Assembly (NCBI RefSeq): GCF_001629735.1
Contig: NZ_CP015224.1
Location: forward strand, 496,001 to 560,000
DNA length: 64,000 nt
Direction of reading: 5' to 3'
Source: Lysinibacillus sphaericus
GTDB lineage: Bacteria > Bacillota > Bacilli > Bacillales_A > Planococcaceae
This document shows, piece by piece, positions 1-8,227 of the stretch (within the stretch, counting starts at the first letter, position 1; the number at the start of each line of letters is the position of its first letter). The notes under the pieces are model-generated. The model was not told where the DNA came from. It did no database searches and was given only the letters and a program-made list of their open reading frames with translations. Position numbers and translations under genes: made by a program.

Positions 1-70
1 ATCCCTACTTTTTTGCTCAAGTATAACAGATTGTTAGAAAATGAAACAGAAATTTTTGAAAAATTAAATA

Positions 71-110
71 TGCACAACCCCCGCTTCCAATGTAAAAAGA
101 GGGTTGTGCA
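71..110 (-). terminator. Probable terminator of the purine permease gene
   Basis: A perfect 10-bp inverted repeat (TGCACAACCC at 71-80, GGGTTGTGCA at 101-110) with a 20-nt loop lies just after the permease stop on the minus strand. It is followed on that strand by an A/T-rich stretch with a short T run. The loop is long, so efficiency is uncertain. Confidence 0.5.
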
Positions 111-122
111 TGAATTGGTTGA

Positions 123-1475
123 TTATTTTGAGCGTGGTAATAGTTTATTGAGGACAATGGCTACAATTGCAGCTGTGGCAATTGGTGAGCCCAATAAATA
201 TTGAACAGTTGTAGGTAATGAATACAAGAAATCATCTGGCAATAATGTCAACGCTAACGTTAAAATGACTGGAATAGCAATCACATACATTTCCTTTTCG
301 CCAATAGGTTCATTTTTCATTACCTGCAGACCACTAATAGCAATGATGCCGCATACAATGACAAACACTCCTCCAATGACAGCCGAGGGAATCGCTGAAA
401 TGAGTGCGGCTAATTTACCAGAGAAACCAAAAACTATAAACCAAATACCCGCAGCAATAAATACGCGACGACTAGCAATTCCTGTAATGGAGATAACCCC
501 TGCATTTGTAGAGTAACCAGTTACAGGTGTAGAACCTAGTAAAGAAGCAATAAAACAGCCAATCCCTTCACCAACAACACCGCGATTAATTTGCTTATCC
601 GTTAAAGGTTTGTCGATGACATTACTAATGGCAAACCATGTGCCAGTTGTTTCCGCCATTAAGACAATATAGATAATGACCATTGTAATAATGGCGGAAA
701 TATTAAAGCTAAAGCTGAAATCCGCGAATGGAATTTGTGGCATACTAAACCATTTTGCTTGTGATACAGCTGATAAATCTAAAACTCCCATCATATTTGC
801 AGCAACACTACCGACTATTAAAGCAATAATAACGGAGCCAATACGGAATAGGCGACCCTTTTGATGGAAGACTGTACCAAACATTACACAAATGATTAGG
901 ACAACTGCTGAAATTAACGCTAAATAAATATTTTGTTCAATGGATGCACCTGCCCCATTAAAAATATTATCGCTTAAACCGACAGGCATTAAGGATAAAC
1001 CAACAACAAAAATAATTGTTCCCCCTACAATGGGCGGAATAAATGTCTGTACAATTTTATTGAAGATACCTGTGTAACCTAAAATAATCACTAAAATGGC
1101 CCCAATTAAGCTTGCACCTAATATTGTGCTCCAACCTAAATCACCACTGCCACTTGCTGCATAAATACCAACGATGGCTCCTAACGGAACATAGGAAGGA
1201 CCTTGTGCCATCGGTAATTTCATACAGAAATGTGTTTGTATAATAGTTGCAAGTCCAGCAGCAATAAAGGTTGATTGGATTAATGCACTGGCTTGACCAG
1301 TTTGTAAGCCAATTAACATGGCGATTAAAAATGGGACAACGTAAACATCCATTGCCATGACATGCTGTAAACCTAGTAGCGCTGATTGACCAATCGAGAC
1401 TTTTTCATCTGGAAGTACGGTTAATTGTGTTGTTTTTTTCGTTGTATTAGTTAGTTGGCTATGTTGCGTTTCCAC
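123..1475 (-). CDS. NCS2 family uracil/xanthine (purine) permease
   Basis: An integral membrane proton-coupled nucleobase transporter of about 450 residues, the usual NCS2 length, with about a dozen hydrophobic segments. Family features include the N-terminal GLQHVMAM stretch and the TPVTGYSTNAGVI segment of the substrate-binding region. The frame is open to a GTG at 1487, but that codon lies inside the ribosome binding site (GAGGTG, 1485-1490). The GTG at 1475, nine bases downstream, is the better start. It lies 53 bp behind guanine deaminase on the same strand, so the two probably form a purine-base uptake and salvage operon. Purine rather than uracil as substrate is inferred from that neighbour. 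Confidence 0.88.
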   Translation of the reverse strand: METQHSQLTNTTKKTTQLTVLPDEKVSIGQSALLGLQHVMAMDVYVVPFLIAMLIGLQTGQASALIQSTFIAAGLATIIQTHFCMKLPMAQGPSYVPLGAIVGIYAASGSGDLGWSTILGASLIGAILVIILGYTGIFNKIVQTFIPPIVGGTIIFVVGLSLMPVGLSDNIFNGAGASIEQNIYLALISAVVLIICVMFGTVFHQKGRLFRIGSVIIALIVGSVAANMMGVLDLSAVSQAKWFSMPQIPFADFSFSFNISAIITMVIIYIVLMAETTGTWFAISNVIDKPLTDKQINRGVVGEGIGCFIASLLGSTPVTGYSTNAGVISITGIASRRVFIAAGIWFIVFGFSGKLAALISAIPSAVIGGVFVIVCGIIAISGLQVMKNEPIGEKEMYVIAIPVILTLALTLLPDDFLYSLPTTVQYLLGSPIATAAIVAIVLNKLLPRSK

Positions 1476-1528
1476 GAAGATGTGCACCTCATATGAATAA
1501 ATTTTTAATATAGACAGTTAGTAAATCA

Positions 1529-2896
1529 TTAGTCCCTTGAATGAACTTTATTTCCTTGGACCCAAACCTCACGAATATTCTCTGGACGAACAAGATACAT
1601 TATTTTTTGGAAAATATCGTGTAATGCTTCTTGGCTATCGAAAATTGGAAGCTTTGCAGAATGGATCTTTGTATCAATGATTTGTACATCCCATGTATAA
1701 TTTTCCTGTAAACGGCCAATTGGAAGACTTAAGCTTTCCCCGCCACCAGCTGTCGCTAGATAAAAGGCTTCATTAATCGTAATACGTGAATTTGGAACAC
1801 CACGTTTGTTGGCTACAATTGCTGTATCTACACCATCTTCAAGCATTCTCGATGACATGACTGCCTGTCTTGCATTATCGAAAAGGCTAGGGGAAAATCC
1901 ACCTGATATATCTGAACCTAATCCAATATCAACACCAAGTGCATGGAAGCGGGCAATAGGAATAACGCTATTTGCAAAATAGGCATTAGAAATCGGGCAA
2001 TGACCGATAGCTGTGCCTGTCTCAGCAAATAAACGTGCATCATCATCGCTTAGGAAATTACAATGGGCCATAACAGATTTTTCGCCTAATAAACCAAAAT
2101 CATGGAGAGCCTCAGCATCATTTTTATGGAATCTTTCCTTGACGTAGCCATGTTCCCAGTCGCTTTCGCTACAGTGAGATTGGATATGTGTATTGTATTT
2201 TGCTGCTAATTCCCCTAAGCCCTTTAAAGCATTGTCGGTACAGCTTGGAATGAAGCGAGGAGTGACAACTGGGTATACACCTTGCTTAGTTGTCTTTGCT
2301 AAATCTTTAACAGCTAAAATGAATGCTTCTGTATCAGCAAGCGCTGTTTGTGTAGTAGCATCTCGGTAAAAATGAGGATTTTGTTCAGGGTCATCCATCA
2401 CCACTTTTCCGACTAATCCTCGTTGCCCCTTTTCAGCACAAATTTTTGCTAAAAGAATACTAGCCTCTTTATGAACTGTCGCGAAATATAAGGATGTTGT
2501 TGTGCCGTTAGCAAGGAGTGTGCTCACTAAATCTTCGTAGACCTCTTGGGCAAATGCTAAATCCGAAAATTTTGATTCGATAGGGAATGTATATGTGTTC
2601 AGCCAATCATAAAGTGGTATGTCTAAAGCTGTACCAGATTGCGCCCATTGTGGTGCATGTACATGCAAGTCGACAAATCCTGGTAAGAAATATTGACCTT
2701 CATCTAATTGATGAAAATGTTTATGGTGTTGGTATGTAGTTAATAGTTGTTGGTAATCAGCATGTTCAGGAGAGACTGTTTTTTCAATCATGCCATCTGC
2801 ATTAATGAAAAATAAATAATCTTTTAAAATCTGAACTTCAGTAGCAGATGTACTAGTAAAAGCCGTTCCTTTAAAAATTTGCGTATATTCAGCCAT
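1529..2896 (-). CDS. guaD: Guanine deaminase (amidohydrolase family)
   Basis: Converts guanine to xanthine and ammonia in the cytoplasm. The metal-site motif PGFVDLHVHAPQ (His78 and His80) and the following DIPLYDWLNTYTFP stretch are typical of the long ATZ/TRZ-type guanine deaminases. Further metal or active-site segments QSHCSE, MAHCNFL and GSDISGG are present, and the length (455 aa) fits. The start is ATG 2896 behind AAGGTGG; an upstream in-frame GTG at 2905 overlaps that site. First gene of the apparent operon with the purine permease. A promoter and a PurBox-like site lie directly upstream. Confidence 0.9.
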   Translation of the reverse strand: MAEYTQIFKGTAFTSTSATEVQILKDYLFFINADGMIEKTVSPEHADYQQLLTTYQHHKHFHQLDEGQYFLPGFVDLHVHAPQWAQSGTALDIPLYDWLNTYTFPIESKFSDLAFAQEVYEDLVSTLLANGTTTSLYFATVHKEASILLAKICAEKGQRGLVGKVVMDDPEQNPHFYRDATTQTALADTEAFILAVKDLAKTTKQGVYPVVTPRFIPSCTDNALKGLGELAAKYNTHIQSHCSESDWEHGYVKERFHKNDAEALHDFGLLGEKSVMAHCNFLSDDDARLFAETGTAIGHCPISNAYFANSVIPIARFHALGVDIGLGSDISGGFSPSLFDNARQAVMSSRMLEDGVDTAIVANKRGVPNSRITINEAFYLATAGGGESLSLPIGRLQENYTWDVQIIDTKIHSAKLPIFDSQEALHDIFQKIMYLVRPENIREVWVQGNKVHSRD

Positions 2897-2908
2897 AAAA
2901 ACCACCTT

Positions 2909-2965
2909 AATGTTCGTTTATTGATAATAACACGGATTATTATAGGCTATTTAAACTATTAAGTC
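2909..2965 (-). promoter_or_regulatory. guaD promoter with PurBox-like element
   Basis: On the minus strand, TATAAT (complement of 2937-2942) is preceded at 17 bp by GACTTA. Between it and the start codon is TAAACGAACATT (complement of 2909-2920), which differs at one position from the Bacillus PurR PurBox AWWWCGAACWWT. A second, weaker plus-strand copy (AAAACGAATAAT, 2973-2984) is not at the usual 16-17 bp spacing. PurR control is therefore a suggestion. Confidence 0.4.
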
Positions 2966-3065
2966 TATAAAAAAAACGAATAATAATATGGGGTGGTAAG
3001 AAGAGAGATCAAGTCTTAGCCTACATTTTTATAGCTTTTACGGACGCTGAAGGATACAAAAAAAG

Positions 3066-3100
3066 GCACTCTTTTTTGATGCTAGAGTGCTTTTTCTTTA
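3066..3100. terminator. Bidirectional terminator after the LysR gene
   Basis: GCACTC (3066-3071) pairs with GAGTGC (3085-3090), extended by flanking A and T runs so that a T tract follows the hairpin on both strands. On the minus strand it lies directly after the LysR stop codon. Confidence 0.7.
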
Positions 3101-3988
3101 AGAAATCGTTTCATTAATGATATGAAGAAAGTGATTAAAAGAAGCTGAATGGTGTTGTTCATTTTTTCGTGTACAAAGATAAATCGGACGCTGAATGTCA
3201 ATCTCTTTAATAAACACTCGTGCTATTTGTTCCTGTTGGATAAAGCTGGATGCAGCAATAGATGGAGCTAGCATCGTCCCAAAACCAGCTGCAATAGCAT
3301 GAATCGACTCATTGATTCCATCTAGCTGTAGTCCTACTTTAGGTGGGGGAATCTTATATACTTTACATAATGCATTTAAGTATTCCTTTGTGGAACTACC
3401 GTCTTCTCTTGTGACAAAGGGCTGTTGCATGAGTTCTGAAAGAGAAACCGTTTGCCCAGCTAATGAATGATTGTATGGCACAATAAACCAATAATCTAGA
3501 TTCATCAGAAATTGATAATGAATATCAGGGTGATGACCATCTTCTTTAACAATAAAGGCTAAATCTGCTTTATAATGGAGTAACTCTTCTATTACTTGCT
3601 GTGAATTAGCTGTTTTTAAATGAATATGGGTAGTTGGGTAGACTTGTTTAAAATGAGCCAATAATTTAGGTAATAAAAAATGAGAGGGTACATGTGTGGA
3701 AGCAATTTGTAATTCCTCATGGCCTGTATTTTTTAACTGTTGTACTTTATTTTCGATATCTATTTCTAAATCAAATAAGCGCTGTGCTTGCTTATATAAA
3801 AAGGTGCCGCTTTGAGTTAATGTAATACCTCTACCTTTTGATTCTAGCAATGTTAAACCTAGTTCTTTTTCTAAATTTCGAATTTGAATGGTTACAGCGG
3901 GCTGACTAATCATAAGGGCCTGCGCAGCTTTGGAAACACTATTGAGTTCGGCTACCTTTGTAAATAACCGCAGTGCATGTAGATTCAT
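3098..3988 (-). CDS. LysR family transcriptional regulator
   Basis: A DNA-binding regulator of about 296 residues. The N-terminal winged helix-turn-helix (about residues 2-60, containing SVSKAAQALMISQPAVT) is classic LysR, followed by a linker helix and a periplasmic-binding-protein-like effector domain. The ATG at 3988, eight bases behind AGGTG, is preferred over an in-frame GTG at 3997. It is divergent from the MFS transporter at 4102 with about 110 bp between them, the usual arrangement for a LysR protein and its target, so it probably controls that exporter. The effector is not deducible. Confidence 0.9.
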   Translation of the reverse strand: MNLHALRLFTKVAELNSVSKAAQALMISQPAVTIQIRNLEKELGLTLLESKGRGITLTQSGTFLYKQAQRLFDLEIDIENKVQQLKNTGHEELQIASTHVPSHFLLPKLLAHFKQVYPTTHIHLKTANSQQVIEELLHYKADLAFIVKEDGHHPDIHYQFLMNLDYWFIVPYNHSLAGQTVSLSELMQQPFVTREDGSSTKEYLNALCKVYKIPPPKVGLQLDGINESIHAIAAGFGTMLAPSIAASSFIQQEQIARVFIKEIDIQRPIYLCTRKNEQHHSASFNHFLHIINETIS

Positions 3989-4101
3989 GATAGACACACC
4001 TTTTATAAATTATTTTTATGCTTTTATATACATTATATATTAGATTTATTAATTTTTGCTCGGTATCCTTTTAATTACAATAGGGGAAAAGGGGGGACAC
4101 T

Positions 4102-5286
4102 ATGAATCGCCAACATATGGGGATTGTTTTCGGAGGAATTTTATTACTCGTCATCGCTATGGGGATTAGTCGATTTGCTTTTACGCCGATCCTACCGTTT
4201 ATGCGACAGGATGTAGGATTTTCTTTAGAAGTTGCTGGGTTTTTAGCTTCAAGTAATTATATTGGCTATTTCATTGGGGCACTATGGGCGGGCTTTATTC
4301 ATCGTCAGCGTAAACAAATTTTAATGGCAAGTGTTATTTTTAATGTCCTATCAGTTGGATTAATGGGCTTGATTGAGGTGTATAGTATATGGTTAATTCT
4401 TCGATTAATCGCTGGTATTACAGGTGGACTCATTTTTGTTCTAACGTCTAGTATTGTCATGGATTATTTGGCGAAACACTCACTATCCCGATGGTCGGGC
4501 TATGTATTTAGTGGTATAGGGCTAGGGATTGCCATTTCAGGTATATGCGTTCCTCTTATTGAAGAGAGACTTGCATGGCAAGGAACATGGGTAGGACTAG
4601 GCATACTATCAATTGTTTTTTTACTGATTACTACCATTTTATGGAGAGGTTTAGAGGTTCAGGATACTTTAAAAGGAGCAAAATCTTCGAATACGAAAAT
4701 GACAAAGGGCTTTATGCCATGGCTTATCCTGTCCTATGGACTTGAGGGACTTGGGTATATTATCACGGGTACATTTTTAGTTGATATTATTCACAATATT
4801 CCTTCTCTCCAAGCATACTCCTCGTATAGCTGGGTTGTTGTAGGATTAGCCGCCATCCCATCAGCACCTGTGTGGACGATCTTATTAGAGAAGTTTTCAG
4901 CGATAAAAATTTTGTTTGTGGCATACATACTTCAAGTAATAGGCATCTTGTTACCTGTATTTTCACAAACCGTATGGAGTGTATTGCTAGCATCATTTTT
5001 ATTCGGTCTAACCTTTGTAGGTATTGTGACACTGACTACATCCTATGCACGACAACTTTTTCCTACACAGAGTGGATTTGTTGTATCATTACTAACAACG
5101 TTTTATGCGTTTGGACAAATAATTGGACCGATTGTCGCCGGACAGTTGGTCGATATTTATAATAGCTATAAGGCTGCACTAGTCTTTGCGGGTATCATCG
5201 TCTTTTTGGCGTTACTAGTGATGTTAGTGGGAAGATGGCTAACCATTAAAAAGGAAACAGTTGCTGAACATACCATTTCTATATAA
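4102..5286 (+). CDS. YbfB/YjiJ-like MFS transporter
   Basis: A 394-residue major facilitator superfamily protein with about 12 membrane segments. The N terminus (MGISRFAFTPILPFM) is characteristic of the YbfB/YjiJ subgroup, whose members are mostly uncharacterised. A Gly-rich loop (ISGICVPLIEE) and the WRGLEV end of the first half are visible. Start ATG at 4102 behind a strong AGGGGGG site. Divergent LysR gene upstream, strong terminator downstream, so it is a single-gene transcript. Substrate unknown. Confidence 0.85.
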   Translation: MNRQHMGIVFGGILLLVIAMGISRFAFTPILPFMRQDVGFSLEVAGFLASSNYIGYFIGALWAGFIHRQRKQILMASVIFNVLSVGLMGLIEVYSIWLILRLIAGITGGLIFVLTSSIVMDYLAKHSLSRWSGYVFSGIGLGIAISGICVPLIEERLAWQGTWVGLGILSIVFLLITTILWRGLEVQDTLKGAKSSNTKMTKGFMPWLILSYGLEGLGYIITGTFLVDIIHNIPSLQAYSSYSWVVVGLAAIPSAPVWTILLEKFSAIKILFVAYILQVIGILLPVFSQTVWSVLLASFLFGLTFVGIVTLTTSYARQLFPTQSGFVVSLLTTFYAFGQIIGPIVAGQLVDIYNSYKAALVFAGIIVFLALLVMLVGRWLTIKKETVAEHTISI

Positions 5287-5292
5287 AGCATA

Positions 5293-5325
5293 AAAGCCAG
5301 AAATCCTATATGGATTTCTGGCTTT
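5293..5325. terminator. Strong rho-independent terminator
   Basis: AAAGCCAGAAATCC (5293-5306) and GGATTTCTGGCTTT (5312-5325) form a perfect 14-bp stem with a 5-nt loop just after the MFS gene. Confidence 0.85.
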
Positions 5326-5423
5326 AGTCATTTACTTAAAGAAGGCGTGCCTCTATCTACATGATATTAAAAAATTAAATAAAAGTCTATAATTTTTTTT
5401 CTTTATATGAAAAAATAGACAAG

Positions 5424-5455
5424 TGCACAAGGGACGTAACGTTACGATTTAACAT
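5424..5455 (+). promoter_or_regulatory. MerR-type promoter with palindromic operator
   Basis: A perfect 12-bp palindrome, CGTAACGTTACG (5435-5446), sits between a -35-like TGCACA (5424-5429) and a -10-like TAACAT (5450-5455) separated by 20 bp. Long spacers with a dyad inside are typical of MerR-activated promoters. No MerR gene is adjacent, so the regulator is unknown. Confidence 0.4.
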
Positions 5456-5472
5456 TGAAATGAGGTATTTTC

Positions 5473-6213
5473 ATGAATACAGAGCAAGCCATTGAACGTT
5501 GGAATCAATATGCGGAAAGGTATACGGCTAATTATTATGAGTATGGTGATATTCATCACGAAGTACTATTAAACCCTACTATCTTTTCTTTACTGGAAGA
5601 GGTGGATGGAAAGCATATATTAGATGCGGGGTGTGGCGAAGGATATTTAAGTAGAATACTAGTGAAAAAAGGGGCTATCGTAACGGCTGTTGATTTTTCA
5701 CAAAAAATGCTAGACATTGCTATGGAAAGAACACCGCAGCAGTTGCCGGTCCAATTTTTTCATGGTAATTGTGAAAATTTAGCCTTCTTAGCAGACAACC
5801 AATTTGATCGTATCGTTTCGAATATGGTTCTTCAAGATTTAGAGGATTATCGTGCTACAATACGTGAGATGTATCGCCTTTTAAAGCCGAATAGTACTTT
5901 TATTTTTTCAATATTGCATCCATGCTTTGTTACACCAAATAGTGGATGGATTAGACATGAGCAGCTGGAGCAACAGTATTGGAAGGTACAACGTTACTTT
6001 TATGAAGGCGTATATCAACAACTAGCTGCTGACCCACCTATTGTATTGTTTCATCGCACATTAACAAGCTATGTGGAAGCGATTACGGAAGCTGGCTTTC
6101 ATATAGAAAAAATTGTAGAGCCTAGACCGTCACAAGAGATGCTAGAGAAGTATCCTCAATTTGAGGAAGATTTGCATTGTGCTGATTTTATTGTATTTAA
6201 GTTGAAAAAATAA
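5473..6213 (+). CDS. Class I SAM-dependent methyltransferase
   Basis: A 246-residue soluble protein with a Methyltransf_11/25-type Rossmann fold. SAM-binding motif I is LDAGCGEGYLSRIL (residues 50-63), followed by the acidic TAVDFSQKML of motif II and the VSNMVLQDLED region of motif IV. The C-terminal part resembles UbiE/YcgJ-like small-molecule methylases. Start ATG at 5473 behind GAGG. Twelve bases separate it from the next gene, so the pair is probably co-transcribed from the MerR-like promoter upstream. Substrate unknown. Confidence 0.85.
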   Translation: MNTEQAIERWNQYAERYTANYYEYGDIHHEVLLNPTIFSLLEEVDGKHILDAGCGEGYLSRILVKKGAIVTAVDFSQKMLDIAMERTPQQLPVQFFHGNCENLAFLADNQFDRIVSNMVLQDLEDYRATIREMYRLLKPNSTFIFSILHPCFVTPNSGWIRHEQLEQQYWKVQRYFYEGVYQQLAADPPIVLFHRTLTSYVEAITEAGFHIEKIVEPRPSQEMLEKYPQFEEDLHCADFIVFKLKK

Positions 6214-6225
6214 GGAGCAGAGTCC

Positions 6226-6741
6226 GTGAGATTATTTCATGTTAGCGAAGACCCTACGATAACGATTTTCCATCCTCGTATACCTGAGCGACTAGATTTA
6301 GATGCAAGCAAAGGTCTTGTATGGGCAATTAACGAGAGATGCTTGCCTAATTATTTAACTCCCAGAGATTGTCCGCGTGTTTGTTTTCATGCTGGGAGTC
6401 AAACTACAGAGCAGGACAGACAGCATTATCTCGCAATAGCTCCTCATGTAGTAGTGATTGAAAGCAAGTGGTTAGAGGTATTGAAAAATACAAGACTGTA
6501 CCTATATGAATTTGAGAGAAAAGGGTTTACGTTACAAGATGAAAATGCTGGCTATTTGGTTAGCGAAACAGCTCAAATTCCTATTGCGTTATTTGAAATC
6601 GAGGATATATGTAGTGAATTGCTAGAACGTAATGTCGAATTGAGAGCAGTAGATAGTCTATGGGATATCCATGATGAAATACAGCATACAACGTTATGTT
6701 GGTCAATGTGTCGAATGCGATTAGCCCAGACAAGACCATAA
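6226..6741 (+). CDS. DUF6886-like conserved protein
   Basis: A 171-residue protein beginning MRLFHVSEDP, with conserved blocks GLVWAINE, CPRVCFHAG and LWDIHDEI. This matches a conserved uncharacterised Bacillaceae family that I recall as DUF6886. The HVSE...F..R..E pattern recalls small toxin-like ADP-ribosyl or RES-fold folds, but no function is claimed. GTG start at 6226 behind AAGGAG. Second gene of a short operon with the methyltransferase, closed by a strong terminator. Confidence 0.65.
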   Translation: MRLFHVSEDPTITIFHPRIPERLDLDASKGLVWAINERCLPNYLTPRDCPRVCFHAGSQTTEQDRQHYLAIAPHVVVIESKWLEVLKNTRLYLYEFERKGFTLQDENAGYLVSETAQIPIALFEIEDICSELLERNVELRAVDSLWDIHDEIQHTTLCWSMCRMRLAQTRP

Positions 6742-6745
6742 GAAC

Positions 6746-6781
6746 AAGCCTCGTCATGTACTTTTTACAATGACGAGGCTT
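6746..6781. terminator. Bidirectional terminator between convergent genes
   Basis: AAGCCTCGTCA (6746-6756) pairs with TGACGAGGCTT (6771-6781), an 11-bp stem extended by weaker pairing. It separates the plus-strand gene ending at 6741 from the Nudix gene on the minus strand. Confidence 0.8.
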
Positions 6782-6786
6782 ATTTA

Positions 6787-7269
6787 TTATATTTTAGATG
6801 TTTGTTCAATGGGTGTTGAAGAGATATTGACTAATTTTTTGTCTTGATAAGTAAAGATGTATTCGTAGTTTGTTGGTTCATTAAGCATTGTAGGCAAATA
6901 ATACTTTAAATCCGCAATGCCTACATTTTCAGGGTGGAAAATCCAAGAAAGCTCCTTCCAATCAAGAATGCCCTCTGCAACCTTTATCGGTGTAATATAT
7001 GTAAATGAATCAGGAATCTCTGCTATAAACGCATACATACAGCCATAATCAATGACCCCATCGGTCCATGTTATTTTACCTTTATATGTAATATCCTCAA
7101 CCGTAATACCTGTCTCTTCTTTAATTTCTCGTAGGGCACCAGCTAAAGGTGTTTCATTTTGTTCAATTTTACCACCTACACCATTCCATGCGCCCATCCA
7201 AGTTGGATAATCTCTATTAAGTAATAGGATGTGCTCCCCTTTTTTTAGAAAACAAATCGTAAATTCCAC
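6787..7269 (-). CDS. Nudix hydrolase (MutT/8-oxo-dGTPase-like)
   Basis: Hydrolyses a nucleoside diphosphate linked to another moiety. A complete Nudix box, G-x5-E-x7-REIKEETGI, spans residues 33-55 (Gly33, Glu39, Arg47, Glu48, Glu51, Glu52). The N-terminal strand and WNGVGGK entry resemble oxidised-purine triphosphatases, so sanitising 8-oxo-dGTP is plausible but not proven. GTG start at 7269, nine bases behind AAGGAG. 160 residues, normal for the family. Confidence 0.85.
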   Translation of the reverse strand: MEFTICFLKKGEHILLLNRDYPTWMGAWNGVGGKIEQNETPLAGALREIKEETGITVEDITYKGKITWTDGVIDYGCMYAFIAEIPDSFTYITPIKVAEGILDWKELSWIFHPENVGIADLKYYLPTMLNEPTNYEYIFTYQDKKLVNISSTPIEQTSKI

Positions 7270-7469
7270 GAAAATCTACTCCTTCTTCTTTATTTTAACA
7301 TTCCCTATCAATTTCTTAGAAAGTTAAATAGATGGTTAATCCCTATTTTAGAACAGCTTTGATAAGTATTGTATCAGAGAAAATGCTAGGTCACTTAGTC
7401 ATTTTCCAGGAACGCATGTTAAAATGATGTTATTCATACAGACGATCATCATGGAGGGAGAGGGAGGCA

Positions 7470-7913
7470 GTGATTTTAATAAGTGCTTGTTTAGCAGGAT
7501 TAAATGTTCGTTATAACGGTACGAACTGTCTAGATGATAGTGTACAAAAGCTAGTGTTAGAGAAAAAGGCTGTCACCGTTTGTCCAGAGCTGATGGGAGG
7601 ATTTTCAACACCTCGTGAGCCTGCTGAAATTGTGGGCGGAAATGGAGAAGATGTTCTTGATGGCAAAGCTACCGTTATTGAAAGGTCTGGCCGTGATGTC
7701 ACAGAGCTGTATCTGAAGGGAGCGTATGCGACCTTACAGAAAGCGCTAGAGGTGGGGGCGACTCAGGTCGTCTTAAAGGAAAATAGCCCATCCTGCGGTA
7801 GTGCAGCGATTTATAATGGCGAGTTTAACGGGACTAAAATAGTTGGGGAAGGCGTAACCACTGCCTTACTTCGAAGAAATAATATTGTCGTGCTATCGGA
7901 AGAAAATATTTAG
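7470..7913 (+). CDS. DUF523 family protein (YbbK-like)
   Basis: A 147-residue protein with the DUF523 signatures ISACLAGLNVRYNG at the start, VCPELMGG, the PREPAEI block and KENSPSCG near the C terminus. The conserved cysteines suggest metal or sulfur chemistry, but the family has no settled function. GTG start at 7470 behind GGGAGG. Monocistronic as far as can be seen. Confidence 0.85.
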   Translation: MILISACLAGLNVRYNGTNCLDDSVQKLVLEKKAVTVCPELMGGFSTPREPAEIVGGNGEDVLDGKATVIERSGRDVTELYLKGAYATLQKALEVGATQVVLKENSPSCGSAAIYNGEFNGTKIVGEGVTTALLRRNNIVVLSEENI

Positions 7914-7971
7914 TGAAGTATGGTTCCTCCAGAAATCGATAAAAGGAGCCCCTAATGAGTAGGGGCCAAGC

Positions 7972-8073
7972 ATAAATATCAATATTCATATTTTTAATGG
8001 CATGGCATTGCTCGCTACCAGTTGAATAGGTTTTACATACATTTGGGGCTCGTATCAATACTTCTTTTTCCAT
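7972..8073 (-). pseudogene. N-terminal remnant of a MacB/LolD-type ABC ATPase
   Basis: An intact AGGAGG site and ATG at 8073 open a frame whose first 34 residues (starting MEKEVLIRAPNV, then KTYSTGSEQ and a stretch ending NIDIY) match the start of MacB/LolD-type ATP-binding subunits. The similarity stops before Walker A, and the frame runs on without sense through a small hairpin (GCCCCTA/TAGGGGC, 7948-7966). It is therefore a deletion relic. With the decayed two-component genes at 8999-9601 it may mark a lost exporter and sensor locus. Confidence 0.7.
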
Positions 8074-8227
8074 AGTAATCCTCCTTTTAATATATTTTCA
8101 TTAGTGTTATATGTAATGATTAGTAGGTCCTTATGAAATTATTAATAAATTCATACAGTCGGAGTAACCTTTTCAACTAAAAAACGTTGTAATAATCTGA
8201 AAGATGTCATAAAAGGAGATGGAAGTT

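Noticed and set aside
676-864. Open frame on the strand opposite the purine permease
   Set aside because: Antisense shadow of a membrane protein gene, with no ribosome site and no recognisable domain.
4872-5162. Overlapping plus-strand frame inside the MFS transporter gene
   Set aside because: Different frame of a strongly coding gene, Cys-rich without family features and no ribosome site.
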